Origin: a virus
Virus record (IMG/VR): IMGVR_UViG_3300042382_000363
Span: 1 to 31,850 of that record
DNA length: 31,850 nt
Strand: one strand, 5' to 3'
Made by a program: the position numbers and the translations under genes. Shown piece after piece: positions 23,801 to 31,453 of this stretch (within the stretch, counting starts at the first letter, position 1; the number at the start of each line of letters is the position of its first letter). Under the pieces are notes generated by a model, which made no database searches, was not told the origin of the DNA, and was given only the letters and a program-made list of their open reading frames with translations.

Positions 23801-26704
23801 GTTCCACCGGTTAATGTTAGTGGTGAAACTATAACATTTACTTTAAATAAAGATATCGGTATACACCCATTTTATGACAATATTTTTCATCAAGTGGTTA
23901 ATGGATATGGTCATTTTGAATATATTTCAGGAAACATGACTCAATTTAATAATAATGTGACCGCAGGTGCAATTAAATTACGTAAAAGAACAACTGGAAG
24001 TGATAAAAATTTAAGTTATTGGACACAATATGTTGATAATTCTAAATTTATTGGTAACGTAAAACAATATACATTATTACCCTGTGACGGAGGAAATCAA
24101 TATATTGATAAAAAGAATAAAGATGGAGTTCAAATTGGTCAAGATACATTTATTAGAGGAACACAAATATATAATAGAGTAATTTGGGAAGATGATTTTA
24201 TAAATTCTGATTTTAGCGGAACAACATCCACCAGATTTACATTCCCATTACCAACAGACTATTTTGAATCAGAAGATGCCACATTTGGAATTAGTACAAA
24301 CTATAAAAAGGCAATGGATTTAATTGCAACATTTAGTCCGTCAATATTAGAGGAATTTGAAAATGAGTTTTTAAGATTTGCAAGTGAAGTAGATGAAGTA
24401 AACGCACCAATACAAACATATAGCGATGTGAAATATTACACATTCCAAAGTTTATTAAAAGAGTTGGTTACTGTTGAGAAAAAGACTGATGATAGTACGG
24501 ACATTAATCAGATGATTAAAGATTTAAAAACAAGACAAGTTGAAAAAATAAAAAGTGTATCAAATGATATTTTGTCTAATAGTAATTTAATTAAAATAAC
24601 AATTGGTAATCCGAAGGAAATTGACCCTTATATTTTCCACGGTTTTGCTGATATTAATGATGTTAATAAGTTTACAACTGATTCTTACAACTCATCTGAT
24701 TTAAATAATGACACAAGAAATTTAATTAAATTATATGTTGGTGAGGAACCTATTAGTGGGACAACAACAACATATTATACCGATTTCTTTAGTGTTAATA
24801 ATATCAAATTAACAGAAGAGAATATATTGACATTTAGACCGTTAATTTTAATTTATGCGGGATATAGAAAAGCTGGCGGAACTAATACTAAAACATCATT
24901 TCAAACATATATTAAAAATAATATTTTTATAAAAGGTTCTGATTTAAATTCAGGAGTTGGAGGTTCAGAAAACAGACTTAATATTTTCTTAGAAAGACTA
25001 TTACCACAATTATCAACATTGATAAGTGACAATACCATTAATAGATTATCAATAACTGATGGATATAATAATAGACCAATGAAGACTGAACTATATAACT
25101 TTTTCAAATCCTTCAATGATAAATGGTCAGCAGGTAATTCCATCGGACAAAGAAATCTAATGGAGGAGTTTTTATTTTTAGATAAGTCAAATAAAGATAT
25201 TGGTGACCAATATTATTTTAACATAACCAGATTGAAAGATTTAGGTGACGAAAAAAATTTAAAACAAAATTTATATAGTGCAATATCAATCTTAATTCAA
25301 GGAACTGGTTTTGATATGAAAGCACTTCCAGCATATGTTAATTTTTACGGTACCAATTTTTCTAATAACTCAAAAATAACACCTTCTAAAAAAGTCGCCG
25401 AAAATATATTCGGAACATTCTTAGATGTTGATTACCAAGAGTCGTCACCTAAAATCATTATTCAATACGTGTCTTCACTTTCAAAAAGGCCAGACATGCC
25501 GGATAAAAACAAATATAAGTTTTCGGACGATAGTTTTAATATCGGAAATGTAAATAATAATCCTGTTTTATATACTTTACCAAAAGTGTTTAAAATTGGT
25601 GATTTAGCTAAATCAAATAAAGCGGTTGCGTTTGAAGTAAGTTTCGGTGATCAAAATCAAAGTATCTTCAAAGGAGTTCAATTAGACCAAGCAACATTAA
25701 AAAATACAAGTGAATCTTTTGTTGTGTTAGAAAATTTAGGTAGAACTGAATCAGGTTCTTCAGCATATAATGTTGACATTGGTTTGTATGAGTACTATAG
25801 ACAAGCATCATATGAATGTGAAGTAACATGTATGGGTAATGTCATGATTCAACCTACGATGTTCTTTTACCTTAAAAATATCCCGATGTTTAAAGGAACT
25901 TATTGGATTACTGAAGTTTCACATTCAATAAAAAATAATACAATTAACACGACTTTCAAAGGTTCAAGAATGCCGTATACATCATTACCTGACCCTAAGG
26001 ATTCATTTATGTCAAGTTTTAAGGCTTTGTTTGATAGATTAACACAGAAAGCAGAAACAAGAGTTAATGGTGTTGATAGGGTAACTAAAACAAGTGAAGT
26101 GGTGACAACAAGTGATGGAAGTTTCACTTACGACAAAGGTCCAATTATAGTTCCAAATGAAACAGTTTTACAAGAAGCTGCATTTACTAAGTTTGGTGTA
26201 CCATTTAATGGATTTGAAGGTAGTCGTTACATACAAAAAGTAAAACATACTACAGGTAAATGGTTGAGAGCAACAGCAGTTACTATTGGAGGACCATCAT
26301 TCCCTGTTGACCTTAAAAAGAGATTTAGTCTTATTGATGAATTAACTGACAACTTTAATCAAATAATTAATCCTAAGTCATTTACGTGGGGAGATTTAAC
26401 AACAACACAAAAAGAAAACGGTTTATTTTTTATGACTAACTTTAATACTAAAAAGTATAGTGCAGATAGATTGTTAAAAACAAATTCAATTTTTTATAAT
26501 CCTGTTAATAGTAAAGGACCAATAACCGTTAATTCAAAATTTCAATTAGATGTTTTTGAACTAAGAACAATACAAGGTCCTGTTGATATTGGACCTGATG
26601 TTGCTGAGTATGGAATTGCATTATCCAAAGGTTTAATGAAGAAATTAGGTATTGAAAAAGACGGAGGAGTTGTATATTTTTGGATGGGAGATAGAGAATC
26701 GTGA
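20885..26704 (+). CDS. Giant baseplate hub protein
   Basis: At 1939 aa this is the largest protein of the window. An N-terminal region (about 110-230) with SFGIDSINIQIKGFNAIPQ, VQINFIDVRGKTLFE and FFHIPWPIFYLTVKGYYGKA is a myovirus baseplate type. Near 1480-1710 a hub-like region (ECEVTCMGNVMIQPTMFFYL, then FKGTYWITEVSHSIKNNTI) resembles the gp27/GPD family, whose members form the centre of the baseplate under the tube. The last 45 residues (GPDVAEYGIALSKGLMKKLG, then GGVVYFW) recall the end of double-psi beta-barrel domains. This last match is weak. The middle 1200 residues are unassigned. It overlaps the gp53-like gene by 14 bp. The size suggests a fusion of several baseplate parts. A cell-wall enzyme is not visible. 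Confidence 0.65.
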   Translation: MAKNKITNSEDILIKADQNNLIYIDPNSVIDRNGDISPRNLQQENLVMYANLEADIVPRTILASGNDQTTLTSIAKGTLNFLKNQDGKDYDTKWTDSYVSNSNSDIFTKSDESGQSFGIDSINIQIKGFNAIPQVQINFIDVRGKTLFESPENSPYKAFFHIPWPIFYLTVKGYYGKAIRYRLHLVKFSTKYNESNGNFEVSTTFVGSTYAYLTDIPLQGIFNAPYMFPIESTKDTSTDGDTTLETVVRSTKGYSILKSIYNEYIQKGFIKPDFPVKTLSEVIMASHSIDKILEKEIFKDVDMRLFAGLKEYEEVIDNFVLAVRGWGRLNLESIKSDISTDKITYYGLSDKDKRNTKKVLGTGEDSLEFIIKRFKEKINSSKILTENLNNKTKSKFNKKTIGTGNVGEINNYYILDRNENVFVIIDSLVNNIYDIKRNFNEQREILTNDVEKTMNEIIKRKDSGFGFEPTIRNIFAIILANAETYIRLMKDVHDKAFSVGQIRKDKIYGFTKESVGEPIYPWPEIKINSDDKENVIVYPGDPTLIDKLESNNPQLWPEVDFIENYINVTTNRINPLSDKETNSGKINYIFNSNIDENSFKYISSLNNVVTNLPYSDKTHSNIIYEIWERAYTSTLVDSFDNNTLKELADIEFSNIKNAVEYDESIISLLKTYSTSLTSLKDLIYKIAPFEKYSYYEDNIPTTWYLKDFYTNSFKIEQYSEKSNSLNNDKNYESLSENLLNYRPELYRKDIYPFSSDLYSDYLNSTNGTTAGFTISDLQLNNTLNVNTKNGLISSKIDPKFWVKSNFYKTNIFAKPFKVDNYTSVHILNTPYFHKQLFGEFETGYDLYGDNKSKKSNYGKYAGSAYLLLNSLPFADLDDKLETGFFGSTILVSSIFREVSSSHYIPYHMMLKWGSIYHRYKKYLTEKDGLNNPIDILGYEFGINATVIREGCLTGTTVENISGRTFFDKGVDSVPPVNVSGETITFTLNKDIGIHPFYDNIFHQVVNGYGHFEYISGNMTQFNNNVTAGAIKLRKRTTGSDKNLSYWTQYVDNSKFIGNVKQYTLLPCDGGNQYIDKKNKDGVQIGQDTFIRGTQIYNRVIWEDDFINSDFSGTTSTRFTFPLPTDYFESEDATFGISTNYKKAMDLIATFSPSILEEFENEFLRFASEVDEVNAPIQTYSDVKYYTFQSLLKELVTVEKKTDDSTDINQMIKDLKTRQVEKIKSVSNDILSNSNLIKITIGNPKEIDPYIFHGFADINDVNKFTTDSYNSSDLNNDTRNLIKLYVGEEPISGTTTTYYTDFFSVNNIKLTEENILTFRPLILIYAGYRKAGGTNTKTSFQTYIKNNIFIKGSDLNSGVGGSENRLNIFLERLLPQLSTLISDNTINRLSITDGYNNRPMKTELYNFFKSFNDKWSAGNSIGQRNLMEEFLFLDKSNKDIGDQYYFNITRLKDLGDEKNLKQNLYSAISILIQGTGFDMKALPAYVNFYGTNFSNNSKITPSKKVAENIFGTFLDVDYQESSPKIIIQYVSSLSKRPDMPDKNKYKFSDDSFNIGNVNNNPVLYTLPKVFKIGDLAKSNKAVAFEVSFGDQNQSIFKGVQLDQATLKNTSESFVVLENLGRTESGSSAYNVDIGLYEYYRQASYECEVTCMGNVMIQPTMFFYLKNIPMFKGTYWITEVSHSIKNNTINTTFKGSRMPYTSLPDPKDSFMSSFKALFDRLTQKAETRVNGVDRVTKTSEVVTTSDGSFTYDKGPIIVPNETVLQEAAFTKFGVPFNGFEGSRYIQKVKHTTGKWLRATAVTIGGPSFPVDLKKRFSLIDELTDNFNQIINPKSFTWGDLTTTQKENGLFFMTNFNTKKYSADRLLKTNSIFYNPVNSKGPITVNSKFQLDVFELRTIQGPVDIGPDVAEYGIALSKGLMKKLGIEKDGGVVYFWMGDRES

Positions 26705-26722
26705 TATTAATCAAATTTGGGA

Positions 26723-26730
26723 TATTTATA
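26723..26730 (+). promoter_or_regulatory. Late-promoter-like octamer before the 67-aa gene
   Basis: GGATATTTATAC contains TATTTATA 17 bases before ATG 26748, in the 43-bp gap after the hub gene. It would start a short operon of three small genes that ends at the terminator near 27988. Confidence 0.5.
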
Positions 26731-26747
26731 CTTATAAAAGAGATTTT

Positions 26748-26951
26748 ATGAATAATACAAGATTAAACAACACCGTAGACCAATTTTTAAGTCCTAAACA
26801 AGTTAAAAATGTGTCAAATGACGGTATGGAAAGAGAAGAATGTGATTTAATGACAGGAGAATGTTATACAATCAGAGAAAAAGACGGAATCGTTGAAAGA
26901 ATAAATAAAAAGTACGTTACAAACGACGGTAGACAATTATTACAAGATTAA
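26748..26951 (+). CDS. Small conserved-looking phage protein of unknown function
   Basis: The 67-aa product begins MNNTRLNNTVDQFLSPKQVK and contains EREECDLMTGECYTIREKDG with two cysteines eight residues apart, then INKKYVTNDGRQLL. I do not recognise it. The frame is open upstream to 26652, but that part overlaps the hub gene and the octamer, so ATG 26748 is preferred. It is 3 bp from the next gene. The position after baseplate genes and the late-type octamer suggest a virion or assembly role. No further function can be supported. Confidence 0.6.
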   Translation: MNNTRLNNTVDQFLSPKQVKNVSNDGMEREECDLMTGECYTIREKDGIVERINKKYVTNDGRQLLQD

Positions 26952-26954
26952 ATT

Positions 26955-27590
26955 ATGTTAGAGAAAAAATTATTAGAAGAATTGAATCGTTACAAAGCCA
27001 TCAATAAGTATGGTTCTAAAATGATTATGGAACAAGAAGTTCCACCAGCACCTGAGGCGGTACCTACAGACGTACCACCAGCTCCTGAAGCTGTACCTAC
27101 AGATGTTCCACCAGTTGACGCACCATTGGATGTTCCACCGGCTATGGACGATATGTCTATGGATTCAACTGAAGAAATTGATATTACAGATTTAGTTAAT
27201 ATGACTAAAAATATTAAAAATGATTTAGACAATAACAAACAAGACAATAGTATGGTTATCGGTAAAATGGATGATGTATTTACTAAGCTAACCGATTTAG
27301 AACAAAAGTTAGCTCAAATGGATGTTGTTATGTCTAAAATTGATGAGTTAGGAAGTAAGGTTGAAATGATGAAACCAGAAACTCCACAAGAAAAATTGGA
27401 AATGCGTTCATTAGACTCTTATCCATTTAATCAAAAACCACAAGAGTTCTTTGCACAGAAACAAGGTGAAATGCAAGCAACCGGCAAAAACGAATATGTA
27501 TTAACCAAAGACGATGTTCAAAACTATTCTCAAGACGAAGTAAAGACATCATTTAACCCGAACGCACAAGAAGATGAATTTAAGTACTAA
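26955..27590 (+). CDS. Probable structural protein with proline-rich repeats and coiled coil
   Basis: The 211-aa product has a basic N-terminus (MLEKKLLEELNRYKAINKYG). A Pro-rich region follows with two exact copies of PPAPEAVPTDV (residues 30-51) and a degenerate third (PPVDAPLDV). A long helical segment (about 75-140) has heptad-like spacing and is probably a coiled coil, and the acidic tail contains QEDEFKY. I do not recognise the family. The layout (anchor, flexible linker, coiled coil) fits an accessory virion protein or assembly scaffold. It overlaps the next gene by 17 bp. Confidence 0.6.
   Translation: MLEKKLLEELNRYKAINKYGSKMIMEQEVPPAPEAVPTDVPPAPEAVPTDVPPVDAPLDVPPAMDDMSMDSTEEIDITDLVNMTKNIKNDLDNNKQDNSMVIGKMDDVFTKLTDLEQKLAQMDVVMSKIDELGSKVEMMKPETPQEKLEMRSLDSYPFNQKPQEFFAQKQGEMQATGKNEYVLTKDDVQNYSQDEVKTSFNPNAQEDEFKY
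27042..27134 (+). repeat. Tandem 33-bp coding repeat
   Basis: 27042-27074 and 27075-27107 encode identical 11-residue units although their DNA differs at several third codon positions. 27108-27134 is a shorter degenerate copy. Synonymous divergence with conserved protein suggests the repeat is old and selected. Confidence 0.8.
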
Positions 27591-27939
27591 TATTAATTTT
27601 TTATTAGGTTTACAAGTACAAATGAAAATTAATCATTGGCAAACCAAGGGTTACTCAAGACATCAAGCATTTGGTGGTTTCTATGATACTTTAGGAGATT
27701 TAATAGATACTTTTGTTGAATCTGCAATGGGAAAATATGGTAGATTTGTTTTGGAAGATGAAAATAAAACTTTACAATTGAATAACTTATCTGAGTTAGA
27801 TATGAAAGGTTTAATTGTTACTGTTAGAAAGGCGTTTGTAGGAATGGACATAGATAGTACTGATACAGATTTATTAAATATTCGTGACGAAATGTTAGCT
27901 GAACTTAATAAATTATCGTATCTTTTAACATTAGAATAA
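27574..27939 (+). CDS. Ferritin-like small phage protein (DUF5856-type)
   Basis: The 121-aa product begins with LGLQVQMKINHWQTKGYSRH, then AFGGFYDTLGDLIDTFVESA and MGKYGRF. These patterns match a phage family of unknown function (DUF5856) whose helices resemble ferritin/Dps-like proteins. H21 in NHWQ, H30, and acids D42 and E48 sit where metal ligands might be, but metal binding is not shown. The start overlaps the preceding gene by 17 bp. A strong terminator follows. The role in the phage is unknown; DNA protection or a structural function is possible. Confidence 0.65.
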   Translation: MNLSTNINFLLGLQVQMKINHWQTKGYSRHQAFGGFYDTLGDLIDTFVESAMGKYGRFVLEDENKTLQLNNLSELDMKGLIVTVRKAFVGMDIDSTDTDLLNIRDEMLAELNKLSYLLTLE

Positions 27940-27965
27940 TAAATAAAAATTTTTAAAAATACTTT

Positions 27966-27994
27966 AACCCAGATTTCCAAGTCTGGGTTTTTTT
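27966..27994 (+). terminator. Rho-independent terminator before the SSB gene
   Basis: AACCCAGA (27966-27973) pairs perfectly with TCTGGGTT (27982-27989) around an 8-base loop. A run of seven T follows (27988-27994). It separates the late small-gene operon from the replication block. Confidence 0.88.
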
Positions 27995-28041
27995 ATGTAT
28001 ATTATTACTATAAATGATTTTTTAATTTAAATTTTAATTCT

Positions 28042-28890
28042 ATGAGTACATTTGATGCAGTACTTGCACAGTACGAGAAAAACAAAAACGCCACAGGTGG
28101 CAACAACAACAAAGTATCCCAAGAGGATAGAATGAAGAAGTATTTTACAACATTACTTCCAAAAGGTTCTAAAGGAGAAGAAAGACGTATTCGTATTCTT
28201 CCAACAAAAGATGGTTCATCTCCGTTTGTTGAGGTGAAATTCCACGAAGTTCAAGTGGATGGTAAATGGACAAAATTATACGACCCTTCACAAGAAGGTA
28301 AACGTTCTCCATTAAATGAAGTTCACGATGCTTTAATGGCAACGGGAGTTGAGTCTGATAGAGAAACCGCTCGTACATATCGTTCACGTAAGTTCTATAT
28401 CGTTAAAGTTATAGATAGAGACCACGAATCTGACGGAGTTAAATTTTGGAGATTTAAACACAACCATAAAGGTGATGGTGTTATTGACAAAATATTCCCA
28501 ATCTTCCGTAATAAAGGTGATGTTACCAACGCGGAAACAGGTCGTGACTTAATTTTATCTTTAACCTTAACAAAGGCAGGTACAGGAAAAGAGTACACAG
28601 TAATCAACTCAGTCTTAAACGATGACCCAAGTCCATTACATTCTGACGCTGACGTTGCAAAAACTTGGTTAGAAGATGAGTTAACATGGGGTGATGTATA
28701 TTCTAAAAAGGGTGAAGATTATTTAGAAATGGTTGCAAGAGGTGAAGTTCCACGTTGGGATAATGATTCTAAAAAGTGGGTTTCTAATTTGACAACTGAA
28801 GAAACAATCGGTGGTACAGCGTCAAAATCAACTACTCCTGTGGTTGACCCACAAGAAGAAGATGATGTTGATGGAGATCTTCCATTTTAG
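28042..28890 (+). CDS. 32: Single-stranded DNA-binding protein, T4 gp32-like
   Basis: This is the helix-destabilising protein that coats single-stranded DNA during replication and recombination. The 282-aa length fits T4 gp32 (301 aa). The OB-fold core includes GEERRIRILPTKDGSSPFVE, VDGKWTKLYDPSQEG, YRSRKFYIVKVIDR and WRFKHNHKGDGVIDKIFP. The last 15 residues are acidic and end in DGDLPF, the type of tail through which SSBs recruit replication partners. T4 gp32 holds a zinc ion through one His and three Cys. This protein has no cysteine at all, so that site is lost. It is followed by UvsX, RNase H and helicase genes, its natural partners. Confidence 0.9.
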   Translation: MSTFDAVLAQYEKNKNATGGNNNKVSQEDRMKKYFTTLLPKGSKGEERRIRILPTKDGSSPFVEVKFHEVQVDGKWTKLYDPSQEGKRSPLNEVHDALMATGVESDRETARTYRSRKFYIVKVIDRDHESDGVKFWRFKHNHKGDGVIDKIFPIFRNKGDVTNAETGRDLILSLTLTKAGTGKEYTVINSVLNDDPSPLHSDADVAKTWLEDELTWGDVYSKKGEDYLEMVARGEVPRWDNDSKKWVSNLTTEETIGGTASKSTTPVVDPQEEDDVDGDLPF

Positions 28891-28906
28891 TAAACAAATT
28901 AACGGA

Positions 28907-28932
28907 GGGGTGGAGATAACGTCAGAAACCCC
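28907..28932 (+). promoter_or_regulatory. Weak hairpin between SSB and UvsX genes
   Basis: GGGGT (28907-28911) can pair with ACCCC (28928-28932) across a 16-base loop, followed by ATTTTT. It could attenuate transcription so that SSB is made in excess over UvsX, but the stem is short. Confidence 0.3.
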
Positions 28933-28949
28933 ATTTTTAAAAACAAATT

Positions 28950-29930
28950 ATGGCAGGCATTAAAAAAACAGATTTTTCGGCAATCAAGAAGAAATTCTCA
29001 AAAGAGGCCGAATACAAACCAGACCGTTTCTTTGATTTAGGAGACGCTTTCTTAGATGCAACAGGAATTCCTGGTCCCGCAATGGGACACATCAATATGT
29101 TGTTAGGACATAGTGATACGGGTAAAACTACCGCACTTGTAAAGTCGGCAGTAGATGCACAGAAGAAAGGTATTGTTCCTGTTTTTATTATTACAGAACA
29201 AAAATGGAGTTGGGACCACGCTGAATTAATGGGTTTTAATAAAGATGGAGATTACCTTTTTAATAGTGATTTTGAGTATATTGAACAAATTACAGAATAT
29301 ATAAATGAACTATTAGATGCACAAGAAAAAGGAGAATTACCTCACGATTTATTAATCTTATGGGATTCAGTTGGTTCGGTTCCATGTAAAATGACTTACG
29401 ATGGTAAAGGCGGTAAACAACACAATGCATCAGTGTTAGCTGACAAAATTGGAATGGGTATTAACCAACGTATTTCGGGTTCAAGAAGAACAGATAAGTC
29501 CTACACGAACACTCTAATCATTGTTAATCAACCTTGGGTAGAATTACCTGATAATCCTTTCGGACAACCGAAGATTAAAGCAAAAGGTGGAGAAGCAATT
29601 TGGTTAAATTCAAGTATTGTATTCTTATTTGGTAATCAAAAAGGTGCGGGGACAACTAAAATCTCAATCACTAAAGATAAGAGAAAAGTTAAAATTGCAA
29701 CAAGAACAAAAATCTCAATTATGAAAAACCACATCAATGGTTTAGGATATGAGGATGGACGTATCTTAGTTACATCACACGGATTTATGGCTGGACGAGA
29801 GGAAGGTGAAGAAAAGAAATCTCTTGAAGAGTACAAAAAAGAGTGTGGTGATTACATCAGTAAGATGTTAGGTGTTAATGTTACAGACATCACAGACGTA
29901 GAAGTTGTAACAGAAGAGAGTGATCTATAA
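28950..29930 (+). CDS. uvsX: RecA-like recombinase, UvsX
   Basis: This is the strand-exchange protein for recombination-dependent replication and repair. Walker A is GHSDTGKTT (K59, T60). The catalytic glutamate is probably E83 in IITEQKW, and Walker B is LLILWDS (D139). The segment INQRISGSRRTDKSYTNTLI, followed by IVNQPW and KAKGGEAIWLNSS, corresponds to the RecA loop and core region. With 326 aa it is shorter than T4 UvsX (391 aa), mainly at the ends. The acidic C-terminus (DITDVEVVTEESDL) is typical of RecA-type regulation. It lies 59 bp after the SSB gene and 9 bp before RNase H. Confidence 0.88.
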   Translation: MAGIKKTDFSAIKKKFSKEAEYKPDRFFDLGDAFLDATGIPGPAMGHINMLLGHSDTGKTTALVKSAVDAQKKGIVPVFIITEQKWSWDHAELMGFNKDGDYLFNSDFEYIEQITEYINELLDAQEKGELPHDLLILWDSVGSVPCKMTYDGKGGKQHNASVLADKIGMGINQRISGSRRTDKSYTNTLIIVNQPWVELPDNPFGQPKIKAKGGEAIWLNSSIVFLFGNQKGAGTTKISITKDKRKVKIATRTKISIMKNHINGLGYEDGRILVTSHGFMAGREEGEEKKSLEEYKKECGDYISKMLGVNVTDITDVEVVTEESDL

Positions 29931-29939
29931 ATTTTATTA

Positions 29940-30968
29940 ATGTCCGTTTTATTAGTTGATGGAGACAATTTACTTACGATTGGTTTTTATGGTGTCAAAA
30001 ATGCATTTCATAAAGGCACCCATATTGGAGGGATTTATCATTTCCTTAATACTCTTCGTAGAGCGTTTGAGCAGTACCAACTTGACAAGATTGTTGTTTT
30101 TTGGGATGGTTTGGACGGTTCTCAAAATCGTAGGAAGATTTATGTTCACTACAAAGAAAATAGACGTTCAAGATTACGTTCAGAAGAAGAATTAAATTCA
30201 TATCAATACCAAAGAGATAGAATCAAACAATATCTTGAGGAATTATATGTGAGACAAGGTGAATTTGAGTATTGTGAGACCGATGATTGTATCGCTTACT
30301 ATACTCAAAACTCATCAAATGAAAATATCATTGTCTATTCATCTGACGGAGATTTAACTCAACTTGTTTCAGAAAATACACAAATTTACAATCCATCTCA
30401 CGGAAAGTTATACAAACAAAATGATACGATAGTTTACGACCACGAAGAAATCTTAATTGAAAATGTTAAATTGGTTAAGATGATGTGTGGTGATTCATCA
30501 GACAATATTGCGGGAATCAAAGGAATGGGACTTAAAAGATTTTTATCTATTTTTCCCGAACTTAAAACCGAGCAAATTTCAATTCAACAAGTTAAAGAAA
30601 GGGGTGAACTCCTTTTTGAACAAGATAAACACAACAAATTAATTGCCAATTTACTTACAGGTGTTACAAAACACGGTGTATTAGGTGAAGAATTTTTTGA
30701 CGTGAACAATCGTATCGTAAGTTTGGATGAACCGTATTTAACGGATGACGCTAAGGAAGTTATTAACCTCCTAATTAGTGAGAATTTAGATCAAGAAGGT
30801 AGGTCATACAAAAATGCAATGAAAATGATGACCGAAGATGGAATTTTTAACATCTTACCAAAATCGGACGACGCGTGGATAAATTTTTTAAATCCATTTT
30901 TAAGATTAACAAGGAAAGAAAAAAATAAAATAAAAACAAGAACTATTAAAATTAAACCAAATGAGTAG
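29940..30968 (+). CDS. rnh: 5'-3' exonuclease/RNase H of the FEN family
   Basis: This is the flap-endonuclease-type RNase H that removes RNA primers from lagging-strand fragments. The metal-binding acids are visible in order: LLVDGDN (D7, D9), VFWDG (D56), CETDDCIAYY (E113, D115, D116), SSDGDL (D136, D138) and CGDSSDNIAGIKGMG (D185, D188). The last leads into a helix-hairpin-helix. The basic helical arch follows NRRKIYVHYKENRR. At 342 aa it is a little longer than T4 RNase H (305 aa), with a lysine-rich C-terminal tail. It overlaps the following gene by 8 bp. Confidence 0.9.
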   Translation: MSVLLVDGDNLLTIGFYGVKNAFHKGTHIGGIYHFLNTLRRAFEQYQLDKIVVFWDGLDGSQNRRKIYVHYKENRRSRLRSEEELNSYQYQRDRIKQYLEELYVRQGEFEYCETDDCIAYYTQNSSNENIIVYSSDGDLTQLVSENTQIYNPSHGKLYKQNDTIVYDHEEILIENVKLVKMMCGDSSDNIAGIKGMGLKRFLSIFPELKTEQISIQQVKERGELLFEQDKHNKLIANLLTGVTKHGVLGEEFFDVNNRIVSLDEPYLTDDAKEVINLLISENLDQEGRSYKNAMKMMTEDGIFNILPKSDDAWINFLNPFLRLTRKEKNKIKTRTIKIKPNE

Positions 30969-31431
30969 AGATTACCAAAATCAAGACAACATGACAAAAT
31001 TTGAATTTTTGTTGTCATTAGAGGGACACATTGTATGTCAAAGATTCTTCAATGTTAGAGACCATTATAAACAATCAAGAAGTTCTATAGACCTTCACTA
31101 TTATGTAAAAAATATTTGTGAACAATTTCAAGAAGATTTGAAAATAAAAAGTTCCAATTTTCTATGTGAAAATCTCAACTATATCCTCAATTCAGAGAAT
31201 GTGGAAGACAAGGCAGACCAAGAAAAAGAACATTTTTTGTTGGAAATTAAACTAGGTGACGATGTATTTATTTCAAGAATATTTCCAGCGTACACCTACC
31301 ATCCAAAGGCAAGGTATACTGTTGATATTCGTCCAAGACTGAAGACAATTTTGTCAGACTTAACTGACATTTTATCTTCTGACGAGTTAGAAACGGTTTA
31401 TTTAGAACACGATTTGACTTACAAATTTTAG
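30961..31431 (+). CDS. Unrecognised protein between RNase H and replicative helicase genes
   Basis: The 156-aa product is not recognised. It contains KFEFLLSLEGHIVCQRFFNV near the start and helical, partly acidic segments. A beta-like part, HFLLEIKLGDDVFISRIFPA, follows at about 96-115, and the end is LDHDLTYKF-like (LEHDLTYKF). The ATG at 30961 overlaps the RNase H stop by 8 bp; a second ATG at 30991 is a plausible alternative. Its place directly before the helicase gene, in a coupled replication cluster, makes a replication accessory (for example a helicase loader like T4 gp59) worth considering, but nothing in the sequence proves it. Confidence 0.65.
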   Translation: MSRDYQNQDNMTKFEFLLSLEGHIVCQRFFNVRDHYKQSRSSIDLHYYVKNICEQFQEDLKIKSSNFLCENLNYILNSENVEDKADQEKEHFLLEIKLGDDVFISRIFPAYTYHPKARYTVDIRPRLKTILSDLTDILSSDELETVYLEHDLTYKF

Positions 31432-31453
31432 AAAAAATATATATAAATAATTT

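Noticed and set aside
29956-30195. 79-codon plus-strand open frame inside the RNase H gene
   Set aside because: It overlaps the FEN catalytic region in another frame and has no pattern of its own.
31442-31449. TATAAATA in T4 late orientation before the helicase gene
   Set aside because: It lies in a simple AT run 4 bases before the ATG of a replication gene and has the opposite orientation to the octamers of the virion genes.
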